64,000 nt of DNA from Metallyticus violacea (GCA_030762175.1 CM060834.1:70464001-70528000); one strand, 5' to 3'; shown: positions 47,229-58,635, counted from the first letter of the stretch. Notes: generated by a model from the letters alone, not told the origin. Made by a program: numbers and translations.

Positions 47229-48052
47229 TTGAAGTCGAACAGAATTTTACATCTACTCCAGGATTTTAGATAGTATTTAAAATTCAAATTATCTGTAGTT
47301 TTACTTTTGCAATATGTAATGAATATTAATATATTAATAACTAATTTCATCCATGAAAATTTTAATATTTATAAATGATTATACAAGATTATGAAAACGC
47401 ACTAGAAGTACAGTGTTTTAGTTTAAGCTGTAATTATGTTATTAAAAGTTGACGTACAAATCATTATTCGCAATAATTACCAATAATGGCATTGTATCTT
47501 TATGAAAAGCAATAGCTATTTACATAATTATCTTAATTTTTGAAAATTAGCCATAGTTGTTTCATTCAGTCCTAGTATTTCCGGACGGTCGCTCCCTACA
47601 ATTATGGTAAACAACCTCCTGAAAAATAATATTTTTAAAACAGTAATTTTAGGTAGGTTGGGAATCAATGCTTGAACCAATAAAACAGGGGCATTTAGTG
47701 TAGCTAGATTGTTGACTCAACATATATAATGTTTTGAGCAATGAAAGAGAACTTACGAATGTGCAACTGGAACTAAACCAAAGCATTTTTCATTATGAAG
47801 AGGGCCATATTTTTAGCCTCCCTTTGATACATCAATAAACAATCGCTGTTCCATTGGGTAGCATTTTGGAAGTCAAAGTTTTATTATTACTTCAGGAATG
47901 TTGTTGTGATACACAAAACATCTGTTTTAGAAATGTAAGGAGTACATTCCAGTTTTCACTGTCTGTATTTTCATCGATAATATTTTTTTTTACAAATTGT
48001 GAATCCTAAAATCTCAGCAGAATGTTGAGAAAGATCCAGAACTCCCACTAGG

Positions 48053-48454
48053 TCAACAGCTCATGAGTAAACAATTAAAGTACCATGAAAGAGATTTCAG
48101 GCTGGGAGTTACCACCACTTTTTCATGCTCAACATCAGAATCGCTTTCTGATGTAACGTTTTCGAGACTTCCTTGTGTTGATATTATTGTTACAAATGAC
48201 ACATGAGAACAGGTAGAAAAACTGGTTTGGCTTTTAGATATTTAAATCCTTTTGTTTTTATTATTAAACTCCTGCATAAATGTTCCGAAATATAATAATG
48301 AAGCTCTTTTCCCACTTCCTGCATGCTCATTAAGTGCGAAGTTCCTATCTTGATTTCCAAATGTCATGTCAATTTTACGAAGAGTGTTATACTTTTCCTC
48401 CGCTTCACGAATGTTACAAAGTACTCTGAATCGTTTTTCAACTTCATTCGACAT
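48053..48454 (-). pseudogene. MADF-like fragment, uncertain
   Basis: The minus-strand frame 48454-48242 reads MSNEVEKRFRVLCNIREAEE, and later NEHAGSGKRASLLYFGTFMQ. The order 'EVekRFrvLrd...GSGkra..LyF..fMqeF' resembles the second half of MADF domains, which bind DNA in insect transcription factors and PIF/Harbinger accessory proteins. A second frame (48183-48053), shifted, reads SLENVTSESDSDVEHEKVVV, an acidic linker typical after such a domain. The first half of the domain is missing. This may be related to the fragment at 47013-47228, which lies on the opposite strand. Confidence 0.35.
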
Positions 48455-48961
48455 GCTGTTTTGTTTTTAATGTTTACTGCTCTGAATTTGTTACCAAATT
48501 AAATAATAAAAAATAAACATCTATTTACGTTTACATAGTTACTCATTTCTGGATTATTCCAGTATACGAGTACTCTGGAAGTCGCATATGTGGGTGGGCT
48601 ATGACATGATTGCTGACTTAAAGGTTCTGCATAGCAGGCAGGCATCTTGATGAGGCAAAGAACACCCTACTTTTCCTTATTCCTCCTTGCTTCTCCCTTA
48701 TCAATATGATGATCTACAGTCTTCCAAAAACTCAAAGAATAATTTCAAACAACCCATTACTATCTATTGAGGAAATAAATGAAGATTTATTTGTGTTTGT
48801 TCTAAAATTCCCCAAATATTATATTTCAAATTGAATGCCCAATTTAACATATGAATAATTTCAAACAATCATACGTGTTACGAAGATTCTACTGTTGTTT
48901 TGGCTTTAGGGTGATGTAGCTATTGGAAAAATATATACATTTATGAGACTGAACATAAAAT
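48455..48961. other. Unannotated AT-rich stretch
   Basis: No gene or repeat recognised. Confidence 0.5.
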
Positions 48962-49134
48962 TGCCTTGGGTGGCCAAGTTCGTTAGGGCATGGACTCGAG
49001 AGAGGAGGTCTGGAATTCGATTCCCGCCAGGACCGTCCTCTCTGGCAGGTTTTTTTTCAAGATTTTCCTTAATTCTCATAAATGACAAATGCCGGAGAAG
49101 TATCCTAAACTTAGGGCTTCGAACGCTTCCTTCC

Positions 49135-49186
<52 letters not shown>

Positions 49187-49285
49187 GCTTTCCAAGTTCA
49201 TTTCACCTCATGTAACATCAGTATGCACCGCCAGTGATGTCTCAGTAACTAAAACCGGTGTTAATCACTATTAAAAAGGCGCTGA
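48962..49285 (+). repeat. SINE family D copy 3, with expanded (AAT)n
   Basis: The head GGTGGCCAAGTTCGTTAGGG carries the A box and GGAATTCGATTCCCGCCAGG the B box. The body has TTAATTCTCATAAATGACAA, ATGCCGGAGAAGTATCCTAA and GAACGCTTCCTTCC. A (TAA)n microsatellite of about 50 bp (49135-49186) sits mid-body, then TGCACCGCCAGTGATG and the 3' end ACTAAAACCGGTGTTAATCA. The microsatellite is absent from the other D copies. Confidence 0.88.
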
Positions 49286-50363
49286 ACAGTATTATCAAAA
49301 CGGCATAAACAAGATGAAAAAAAAACATACAAAGTCAAATGAACGAATAATAGCCAATTAGCTTAAGAGAATAATTAATGCTATTAATGCTACCCATACC
49401 TTAGAATAAACCGAGATCCCAAACACCCAATTGAAATTCAAAGCAGTTCCTTGCAAACGACCAAGTACTGACTGACATTTGATAGGACGTTTTTAGGTTT
49501 ATTTTCATATCCTTGCAAGCGCTTTGAGAGTTTTCGAGTTTTCCAGCACGTTATTTATAAAATTAGCAGAATTATTTACACTGGAGGAATGGCGGCAGAG
49601 AGAGAATGAAAATACAAAACAAAACAGAGTCGACTAGCTACCAGCATTGTAATCTTAAGAAACGGAGTCGAGAGATGAATTACGTCATGCGTCGTTGGCT
49701 CAGTCGGTGATTAATTGGACCCCCAAGGCAACTGAAACAAAGGACTGTCGCCCTTAAAATAAAACTCTAGGTACAAGCCATAAAAAAAAAAAAAGAACGG
49801 AAATTGTAAATTAATGATTTCCGAGGGCACTTTTGACCGTTTCGTTAAATGGCATTCATTCATTTCTGTATTCATTAATTAACTTATTCACTTGCTATTC
49901 ATCGAGAAACAATAGCTGAGAAGCAATTATTGTGGTTAAGGCCCACATTGTCACTCTAGCGGAATTTAGCTTAACGATGTGTATTGTGAAGGGAACTGCG
50001 CTGCGTTCTTTGCATGACGTTTCGCATTGTCTGTGGATATTGCTGAACAAGCACACCTGCTTCCTCGTCAGCCGTTTGAGGATACCTAATTTTCTTTATC
50101 TGCAAATTTAAACACCAATGCCAAGGGAGTTCATAGCTAGTGATTCGCAGATTTACAATGAAAGTTACATTTTCCTTGTGCCAGCTCCAATTTCTCCCAT
50201 CGATGATTAATTTATCGAAATGCTGGGTTTCAAAATTAAGAAGGGATCTGGTAAATATAGCAATGAGGAACATCTGAATCGCAGAGCGGGGAAATAGGAG
50301 GTTGCTTTGAAGGAAAATTCAGAAACGCTTGAGGGACATTAATAGGCAACTGATTCTTTCGGA
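49286..50363. other. Unannotated stretch
   Basis: At 49688-49710, GTCGTTGGCTCAGTCGGTGA resembles an A box, with no B box nearby. The minus-strand frame at 49971-50273 has no recognisable domain. Confidence 0.45.
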
Positions 50364-50750
50364 GTGTACAGAAAATGTTTCACTGGAGATAAAATGGAAG
50401 CTAAAATAGGATGGGGAATGGAGCATTACAACGTAACAGGGGCCAAACTCAGCAATCAGGGGCTCTCTTTGTTTAGGTTAGACGCGTGGCGTATGACTAA
50501 AGTAACATACAGAGACGATTCGAGAAAATGTGAGGAGAAAGAATCTTGGGGACATATTTTGGCGCACTGCAAGAGAACGGAAGAATGGAGAAAGAGCTAT
50601 CTATCGGTCAGTGTGTAAACGGGGAAGAGGGCAGCAGAAGTACTGCACTTTGCTGGCAGATAGGAAGGAGGAACAGGGAGTAGGTATATTTTTAAATAAA
50701 GTGAGACTGCTCAGATCGGAAGAGACAGACCACCGAAAAGGGGATTAGGG
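50364..50750 (+). pseudogene. LINE ORF2 3' end with CCHC-like motif
   Basis: The frame at 50364-50618 has LSLFRLDAWRMTKVTYRDDS, then KCEEKESWGHILAHCKRTEE. The 'C..ke.w.HIL.hC' pattern is the C-terminal Cys/His motif of several LINE ORF2 proteins, where it contacts target DNA. After a frameshift the sequence continues with LLADRKEEQG and FLNKVRLLRSEE-like residues, as in the ends of such ORFs. The RT domain is missing upstream, so this is a short 3' truncated copy. It is not obviously the same family as the R1 copy at 20-23.7 kb. Confidence 0.6.
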
Positions 50751-50774
50751 GAACACGAGTCACAATATTGTGTG

Positions 50775-50815
50775 TGTGTGAGAGAGAGAGAGTAACAGAG
50801 AGAGAAAGAGAGAAT
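50775..50815. repeat. GT then GA microsatellite
   Basis: (TG)n followed by an interrupted (GA)n tract. Confidence 0.85.
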
Positions 50816-51058
50816 TATTTACTTTCATATTGTTTTATTTTCTGTTTAGTTTAAGTATAAACTGGTTTCCAATTACATATTACTTATTTTACCATTTATT
50901 TATTTAATTATGTGTACATTGTTTCTTCCTTAAGAGTTAAACATTGGTTAGTGCAGTTTCATATATTTCTTAGTGTATTGGGAAAGTACGTAAGGCCCCA
51001 GGACCCCTGCGAAATGAATGAGTTAGGTTTGTAAAAGTATATTTTATAATTAAATACA

Positions 51059-51279
51059 CTACTACTACTACTACTACCACCACCACCACCACCACCCCCA
51101 CCCCACCACCACCCCCACCACCCCCCACCACCACCACCCCCACCCCTTCCCCCACCCCACCCCCACCCCACCCCCACCCCCACCACCACCACCACCACCA
51201 TTACTACTACTACTACTACTACTACTGCTACTACTATTACTACTACTACTGCCAATACTACTACTATTACTACTGCCAA

Positions 51280-51322
<43 letters not shown>

Positions 51323-51371
51323 GCCAATACTACTACTATTACTACTACTACTATTACTACTACTACTACTT
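51059..51371. repeat. Compound (ACT)n/(ACC)n trinucleotide microsatellite, about 310 bp
   Basis: Blocks of ACT, ACC, CCCCACC and ACTGCCAAT-interrupted ACT alternate over more than 300 bp. The apparent minus-strand frames with poly-Val, poly-Gly or poly-Ser are translation artefacts of this array and are not genes. Confidence 0.95.
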
Positions 51372-52742
51372 TTTCCTTTTATTAAAAATATTTCCATATG
51401 ACAGCGATTTTCTACCTGTGGAAAGATCCTCAAGAATACGAGAAATATAACTCTTAAATAACTATTGATAGTTTACAGATTCATCTGAAGGTAAATACGG
51501 AAAAAATGAAATGGAAGGAGAATAGAAAAGGAGCAAAGAAGCCAAAAGTTTTTCATGGAAAGTTCTTCAGTTTATCGCTGTCACCATTTGGCAGATTATC
51601 CAACTTGCTTCGACGTCAAGAGTTGTTCTATTCTTTTGTGAGGTGAACTTTTGTTACCTTTTGCTCTTTAGTGTAAAAACTTACACTTTCGATCTTATTT
51701 CTGGGATTTCAGGCAGTTCTGTATATTTCCTGAGTTGCTTTAATCGTTTATTTCATGCATTGCTTAATTTTGTGATCTTGATCTTAAAGGAAATATTTAA
51801 TCTGTAGCCGCTGCAATATTTGTACATTATACCTCATTACTCACTTCGACTCTGACCAAAAATTAAGGTGATTATTGTTTTTATGTCATGAAAAGAGAGC
51901 ATACAATAGAAATATGAAATGAATATAGTCGTGAAATTAAAATGGGATGAAATTACATTTCAACTGTTAATGTTAAATGGTGTGTCATACACACGGGAAG
52001 TTTTAGTATGGATATTCAAGTATGGTATACACTACTACTTACAAAAGACAGATGTTTTAGCAATGCTTCATTGGGAAGTACGTTCTCCAACAGAAGGTAG
52101 ATATGTTTAAAGCTCAAGACAACTATGCATTATTATAATGCTTACTTAGCGTAATGCAGTCTAGTGTAATCTACTGGTAAAACTATTTTTCTTGCCACAT
52201 AGGTGTTGCTATCAAGAAATTTCACCTCGTTGTTAGTCTTTGCGCAAGTTGTTTATTCGGTAGCGTTAAAAGAAGGGGTTGGAATAAAAGAGAATCAAAG
52301 GAATCCTTTTGCACTTAAATAAAATTATTTAGAAAATATGTACGTCTTAAATGAAGGCTTTTGGTTCAGAGCTTGTCCGCTCGCGCGATGTTTATCTCTC
52401 GGCAACTTAACTTACTGCAGCGCACAGTGCCCCTTAACTCCGCCTTTTAAACGTGTATTAACCGCATACAGTATTTGTCCCCCTTCCTTGGTTAAGGAGA
52501 CTGGAAAGTACATTTTGATTGGTGCAATTAAGTTTAAGTTGCTTCTAGTTCCATTACTAATTATTTACATTCCAAAACCTTCTACTAGTCTAATTTCGAG
52601 AATTAGTTTGTTGGCGAACGTTAAAGGTTTGCGTCAATTTCGCCTAGTTTTACCTCTTTTAAGACCATACAACTTTGGTTATACTTTTTTTTGAATTTTT
52701 ACGCACATTGGTACAATCCCTGGAGATGCCCCATTTCAACTA
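51372..52742. other. Unannotated stretch with a 118-codon frame
   Basis: Frame 52338-52694 (+) includes CPLTPPFKRVLTAYSICPPS and a hydrophobic stretch later on. I do not recognise it, and its position just before a LINE 3' end suggests TE-derived sequence. No other signal. Confidence 0.4.
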
Positions 52743-53440
52743 TTGAGATTTTTACTAAAGGACTTAAGCTGTAACCTAAACCACAAACTTCAGCATGCGA
52801 TGTGCGACCATTTGCTGTCTTGGTTCCGCCTGAAAGACCGAAGAAATATTCCTGTCTCTCAACACTTTCAAAATTATCGGCATGTATCCGTCTTATCGTT
52901 TTCAAAAATCAATATTCCGGTCACAAATTTAACACTTGCTCTGAAACCTAGCACGTTCAATCATCATTGCATCGAACATCACCTTACCCATAATCTTTAA
53001 CCGTAACCATTTCTTGTCTCTGGAATGCATTGCCGCAGAATGTCAGAGACTGCCAAATTTAGGAGCATTTCATGAGAAATTGTTTATTGTTATTAGAAAT
53101 CTTGCTGTAGAATTTATCATTCTATTGTTGCTATTATTATCATTAACAGCATGGTTAGTTATTTTTAATTTTATGTTTTACTACCCCATTTTTTCTATTT
53201 TATTTTGATTTACATAATTTATATGTGTATTCGTTGACTTTGTTTATGCGTGTACTATTGTTGTTCTTATCATTATTATTACGCTAATATTTTTCATTAT
53301 TAATATTTATTTACACTCTTTCATGCTACACATAAGTTTTTTTGTATAGTCATATGTTATAATTGTAGTAGTATTAGTGTAATTTTTATTAGATGGTAGG
53401 CCTAATGGCTCGGCCATAATAAATAAATGTCAGTATTTTG
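52743..53440 (+). mobile_element. Jockey/CR1/L2-like LINE 3' end, copy 1
   Basis: The frame includes HAMCDHLLSWFRLKDRRNIP and LALKPSTFNHHCIEHHLTH, matching the RT C-terminal region '...LnWLPirdRR..hl...'. After a shift it has LWNALPQNVRDCQ, the conserved WN(a/s)LP block at the end of these ORFs. A T-rich 3' untranslated region ends in GGTAGGCCTAATGGCTCGGC and AATAAATAAATG. The same WN.LP block, T-rich trailer and AAATAAATAAATA end recur at 62435-63075. The 5' part is truncated. Confidence 0.78.
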
Positions 53441-53467
53441 ATTTGCAGTTCTGAAAGGAGGTACCGC

Positions 53468-53730
53468 CATGAGTGACCGAGGTCGTTAAGGCGCGAACTC
53501 GTGAGCGGGATATCAGGGTTTCGAATTCCGCCAGGACCTCCTCCCTAACTGGTTCTCCTCTGTTCTCATAAATGGCAAATGCCGGGGATATGCCCTAAAC
53601 TTGGGCCTGGAACGTTTCCTTCCTTGAAAAAATCCTTTCCCAATGTATCATGTCATCTCGTATATCATTAGTGTACACCGCCTGCGGTGCGACTCAGTAG
53701 TAAAAACGGGCGTTGAACACCATTTAAAAA
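53468..53730 (+). repeat. SINE family D copy 4
   Basis: GAGTGACCGAGGTCGTTAAG, then CAGGGTTTCGAATTCCGCC (B box), TGTTCTCATAAATGGCAAA, TGCCGGGGATATGCCCTAAA, GGAACGTTTCCTTCCTTG, ACACCGCCTGCGGTGCGACT and AAAACGGGCGTTGAACACCA before a poly-A tract. It is the best preserved D copy. The head resembles Leu/Ser-type tRNAs. Confidence 0.9.
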
Positions 53731-54282
53731 AAAAGGAGGTAATTATTCAGGGAACTTATGAATCAATTCTACATAAAAAAAATTGCGGTACGTCTAGTAG
53801 CCGAGGCTTAAAAAACCGCATGAGTGGACAAGATTTATAGCTATACACCTATGTATGCTCACGAAAGGAAGTCCATTTGTGTGTGCAGGGAGAAAGTATT
53901 ATACACTACTTTTGAACTGTACTTTACTACGAGTTCAAAACAGTTTAAATCCTAGACAGTGCTATGAAACTTTGACAAACAATTTTTGAGCAGCACGCCT
54001 CTTTAGTTGTCACGTTTAAAAGAGACTGAAATCCTTGGAAGATTAAACTGACTCCACTCTCACACACCTATGTCAGTATATATGAAAATATCGAAGCTAC
54101 AAGGAAATCAGGTATCTGCTTTCTAAGATAAAGAGGACACCGAGTTGGTAGCAGCATCTACATTTGTTAAATAATGTTACAGTTGATTTCACGTTCCTTC
54201 ATTGATTATCAAGAAGCATTTGCAGTGGGGTGAAAGTTCAACCTCTTGAATATTTTAAAGTGGTTTGGTATGTGGTAGCGCA
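53731..54282. other. Unannotated stretch
   Basis: No gene or repeat recognised between the SINE and the LTR-like element. Confidence 0.5.
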
Positions 54283-55435
54283 TGTTGGGCGCCAATTTTG
54301 AAGCGGTTTAGTCGATGGGTACGGTTTGGTCCCCAATAATGATGCGATTTAGTTGCTCTTCTCTATGTTTTGTAATGGCGTTCTTTACTTGGCTATTGGC
54401 CACTTTGGTGTTGTTGTCTATGCTTCATGAGAACATCATCTCAAATATATATATAAATTGGTAATTTATTATTTGCAAGGTCTTTCGCGTCCTCTGATGT
54501 TCTGTGCACGATAGAATTAGCTACGTCCAATATAAATTTATTTAACTGTCCCGACTCCAAGGGACAGTTGAATCTGAATCTGATTATCTGACTATCTGAA
54601 CTGCACTGTCTCTGACGTTCTGATCCTCTGAACTGATGAAGTGAACTGCACTTCTGAACTGCCTATGTCATTTTATGAGCTCAATGGATAACGGATGAGT
54701 TATGAAGCGATTGTCTGGTTATCTCAAAGGATGCCAATTGTTAATGTGAACTGAACTTCTGATGTATCGGAACTGCGTTTCCCCGCAGAGCATACAACTT
54801 CAAAAGCCCCAGCGGAGCACCTGTCTGCTTATATATTCGATACAAATTAAACAGACGTGGCGTCACCAAGTCAAAAGGGTGTCACACAAGCACGCGCAAG
54901 TCTCGCGCCTTGCTTTAAAAATTCGAAATAACACATCTACTATTGGTTGGATCAAATTCATCTGCCAAAGCATGCCGCCTGCTACTAATATTTAAAACAT
55001 TTATTTCCATTGGCTGGTTTAAAGTTTAAATGCTACTACCTGCTGGCGAGTTTATTGCCCTTAACGCAATCGAAAACCTGGACTTTATTAACCCTCGCCA
55101 ACGAAGCTCTTTTAAGAAGTGGCATACACTTGTCCCTCTCCTTTGTATCGCGGTTTATTGCCTCCTTGGCTTTGCCCCGTTTCTAGCTGGGCTACCGTAG
55201 ACAGTTACACCAGAGAACTTTCTCTTTTCACGACACAGAATCCAACACATTAAAGTTATATACACACATATATGTACGTAATATCTACATTACTAATTAA
55301 AATGTATAAAATAATATGATAGGCTTAAAACACATATATTATATTTATATTTCAGTAGAGGTAGGCCGTAGAACTGTGTCAACCACTAGAGGTGACAAAG
55401 AGGTTGCCTTTATCACTCGGAAACTGTAAAGTACT
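54283..55435 (+). mobile_element. Second LTR-like element (LTR-2), boundaries uncertain
   Basis: It begins TGTTGGGCGCCAATTTTG, a start seen in many Gypsy-type LTRs. Inside, a CTGA-rich tract (about 54555-54680, with repeated TCTGAACTGCACT-like words) is followed by CTATTGGTTGGATC and CCATTGGCTGG (about 54940-55020). LTR-1 has the same order of CTGA tract then ATTGG motifs. A GCGCA repeat flanks a 1153-bp span (54278-54282 and 55436-55440), but the right end reads ACT instead of CA, and an alternative CA end lies at 55385. No coding domain. Treat as a probable solo LTR of a related family. Confidence 0.45.
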
Positions 55436-55480
55436 GCGCATTGTTATATGCTCTGAAACTGTAAAGTACTGCGCATGCTC
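55417..55480. repeat. Short imperfect direct duplication
   Basis: GAAACTGTAAAGTACTGCGCAT occurs twice, 33 bases apart (about 55420 and 55453), each followed by a GCTCTG-like word. It overlaps the candidate right end of LTR-2. Confidence 0.85.
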
Positions 55481-56228
55481 TGAAGAATGGAGAGGTGTCG
55501 GAGTGTTGAACAGTAATTGCTTCACCTGCAGACTAACCTAACATCAATGGGCAAAACCTCATTTCGTGAGTTCGCCAAATTGAATCAAAGATGTTGCATC
55601 GCAACTTATCAGGAACGGCGGTTTTTGGGTGAAAACATTGATCTTATTCTGTCTAATTTTATAATTTTCCCAAAAATGAAGTTGTTTGAGCGTCTGTTTT
55701 CTTCGAACGTTGGAAGTAATTGCAGAATATTTGGAAACTGTGGACAGAGAGAATGACAGGTATTTTCAAAGAAGTTCGTGAAGGTGAACAAATTTGTTGG
55801 GAGCCCGTTAAAAAGGTGTGTTAAGTAGAAAAGGCTGAAAACTTCTGCTGTAAAAATATACTGTTTAAAGCATCCATATTGACAAATAAGTGGGAGAATT
55901 TAGCCATAGCGTACTAGGGAGTAGTGTGCCTTGGAATTGTGTTTACTTTATCTTCAGCTGTTACTGTTACGCAATAAGTTTAATTTTATATTAATATTAT
56001 TTGTCATTGTTTAGATTACTAGGAAGTGTTCATAAAGATTATATAAAAACTGTTACTGAATTTTAGAGCAGAGAAGCTAATCCTAGATTCCAGTTATTTT
56101 ATCCGCTGAATCGAGAGGGTAACCTAAATAAAACAAAAACTAAACCAAGCAGCTGTGCTCAGAAAGATTTAACCCTTTCAACTAATTTTAGACAGACGTT
56201 GTATCTAATTTTTTTCTTCTCATTTGGC
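55481..56228. other. Unannotated stretch
   Basis: Overlapping frames on both strands at 55517-55791 show no motif. Otherwise AT-rich. Confidence 0.45.
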
Positions 56229-56560
56229 ACTACAAACCGGACTGAGCCTTGGCCTGCCGCAGCTACCTCTGCTACCTCTCTCTACCTCCGTCTCATGACT
56301 TCATTGATATAGAAGGCAGTATTGCAGCATGTGATCAGCATGCCGGAACCCGCAGGTTGCCTATTACGCGACTACCGAGATCGAAGAATGCCATCTCTCC
56401 ATCAGGTAACTCCGCAATTGTCCTCACGAGGCTGTGTGGATCACGTTCCAGACCTCCTTAACTCAGAAAAATTCCAAGCAGTACCGAGAATCGAGCCCGG
56501 GCCTCCCTGTCAGCAGTCAGTAACGCTAACGACTATACTAGGTAGATGGTCATCTAATAC
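56229..56560 (-). repeat. SINE family C copy 2
   Basis: On the minus strand: head with CCTAGTATAGTCGTTAGCGT (A box) and GCCCGGGCTCGATTCTCGG (B box), then GAGTTAAGGAGGTCTGGAAC, CCTCGTGAGGACAATTGCGG, TGATGGAGAGATGGCATTC and GACGGAGGTAGAGAGAGGTA, and a 3' end with GGCCAAGGCTCAGTCCGG. It is collinear with the copy at 18122-18430 but is more diverged toward the 3' end. Confidence 0.86.
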
Positions 56561-58445
56561 TGTTAGGCTCTGCTAAGTGGTAACATATTGACACGCAGTC
56601 TTGTAATTGCTTGGTATTCAGTGTGTGGCATACTTTCCCCTAGGTTTGGAAATATATCTGAAAGCTGCTGCTAAAGCCAAAATGACTACACTTAATTTCA
56701 GTTTAAGCCTTAAAAACCAGGAGAACATCAGTGTATTTAAGAGTCTCGCCCCCTTTATTTGTTCTAAGCTAAGATTTGGAACCTAAGCATTTCCCTTACG
56801 TTCTATACCAAGGAAAAAAAAAAAAAAACATGGCACTTTTTCTCCATGCAATAATATGGCTGGAAGATACAAAACCTTGTCAAAATTGCAGCAGTTGAAG
56901 CCTATAAATCCATTCATTGTACAGAACTAATGCTGCATTTATACTCCACCATTTTGTATGATCGAGTAAGATTTTCATGGAATACGCTTGAGATACTGAA
57001 CTTCTCTTGCTGTTCACTTGAGAATTGTGTATAATAAAGCAGGCCATGGATCGTAAAACTCGAGCGGAATGGATAATTGCTGTTAACAGCTCACTTCATT
57101 GCCTTATTGTACAATAAAGCACTTAAATACTACTTGCGTCATCTGGTGGGAATATTTGGTTTTCCTCTTACAAGTTCATTAGGTAAAATACATCATTAGT
57201 AGCTACGTTGTATTTCCTTCAGCGTACAAATGGGAGACAAAGATGACTGTAGAAGGAAATATTGACACTATTATGATGATAATGCATGTATATATTACTC
57301 TTTCTCTTTGAACTCTGTTGAAAACTCTCAGTTTGGAAAGATCATAACGAACAATAACAGAAACGACAGTTTAGATATACCTCTTTCATATTACTTGCAA
57401 TAAACTGTTGCTTATTGATCGTACAAGGCCTTCACTTCCAAACTTGCCATTTAACGTTAATTTAAATAAAAAACAAGTTAGTTTAGGCAGTGAGGGGAAG
57501 ATTTAAATACAATGTTGATTACATTTTAGATTTCTTTGTTACCCTTGTTTGGAATATTTAAATGACACTCATATGCTATGGAACTTAAATATTAAATAGG
57601 TTTAACTGCTTTTGTTTTCTGTCTTCAGAAAATCTGGTCAGTTAGTTATAGAAAAACTGATTTATATTGGGTAATAAAAATTATTATTTTAATAAATTTA
57701 TGTACAAAATGTGCACTATTGCTGGTTAGAAAGTTCTGTAGTCTACGAGCATTTCAGTCTAAAGATGGTTTTATTCTTCCCTGTAGGATACACTTAATTT
57801 TGAAACAATTTATTACAAAAAATAACTTTTAAATTAAATTGTAAATATTTTTTTGTATTTTTATTTTGCCCAAATTCAAACAACAACAAAATTCAGGTTA
57901 TCAAGTAAGGAAAGAAAATAAAAACATAACAGCTATTGAATGCTATTTAAAATTTAAATGTCACAGTTCCGAAAGAACTCCCCCATAATTTCTCATTTTT
58001 CCTACGGCTAAGTAAATGGCTGGACACAAGGAACGTGCCCCAAAACTAATCTCTATAAATATTTTACATCATGGATTCTAACCACTGGAAATTTAGGATA
58101 AATCAAATAATACAGTTCACTGATAGTTGAGTTAAGCTGATGCTAATGTAATTTTTATTGGTATCACCTCATGCTGTTACAATTTCAAACACGCTGTTGC
58201 GATGGCCAGGGAGAGAAGTTGTGTATCTTGACGCGCTCACGTCTCTCGATAGACTGACACTTCCCGCTCACGAAAACCTCCTAACATTGCAGATATACGC
58301 ATGCGCGGATCCTGACTTAGTTACACACTTATCCTTCAATATAGACGGATATTGTGCCGTGTTTACTTCTTCTTTCACTAATGGCATTCCGCTAGTGACT
58401 TCAACATATGTATTCACATAGGTGAATAGTTATTATGTTGACCAT
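56561..58445. other. AT-rich DNA, no recognisable gene
   Basis: A poly-A run lies at about 56813-56828. Frame 58158-58421 shows no motif. An NRF1-like ACGCATGCGCGG lies near 58297. Confidence 0.45.
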
Positions 58446-58528
58446 GGCAGCCTGATAGCTCAGTTAGTCAGAGCACAGTGCTACTAGTGGAAGGGAGTGG
58501 ATCCGATCCCCCAGAGGCTACCTTTTTT
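58446..58528 (+). tRNA. tRNA-like element (pseudo-tRNA or SINE head) with T-run terminator
   Basis: GGCAGCC at 58446 and GGCTACC at 58516-58522 form a 7-bp acceptor-like stem with one mismatch. TAGCTCAGTTAGTCAGAGC is a clean A box with a GCTC/GAGC D stem. The T arm is imperfect: GGATCCGATCCC stands for the B box and there are three extra bases before the acceptor. No standard anticodon arm is clear. A run of six T at 58523-58528 is a Pol III terminator. More likely a tRNA-derived pseudogene or SINE than a working tRNA. Confidence 0.5.
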
Positions 58529-58635
58529 AATTTACATAATTGGTCCACACTGTTCAATATAAATAAACGTTACTTTTTTACATTTTTATGTTAAAACTTA
58601 TAGTTTTGAAACTATGCATAGGCTGCAAATTTTGG

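Noticed and set aside
50959..51433. Minus-strand open frames of more than 100 codons rich in Val, Gly or Ser
   Set aside because: They are translations of the ACT/ACC microsatellite and have no non-repetitive coding content.
52338..52694. 118-codon frame upstream of a LINE 3' end
   Set aside because: It does not match reverse transcriptase or any domain that I recognise, and the composition is not decisive.
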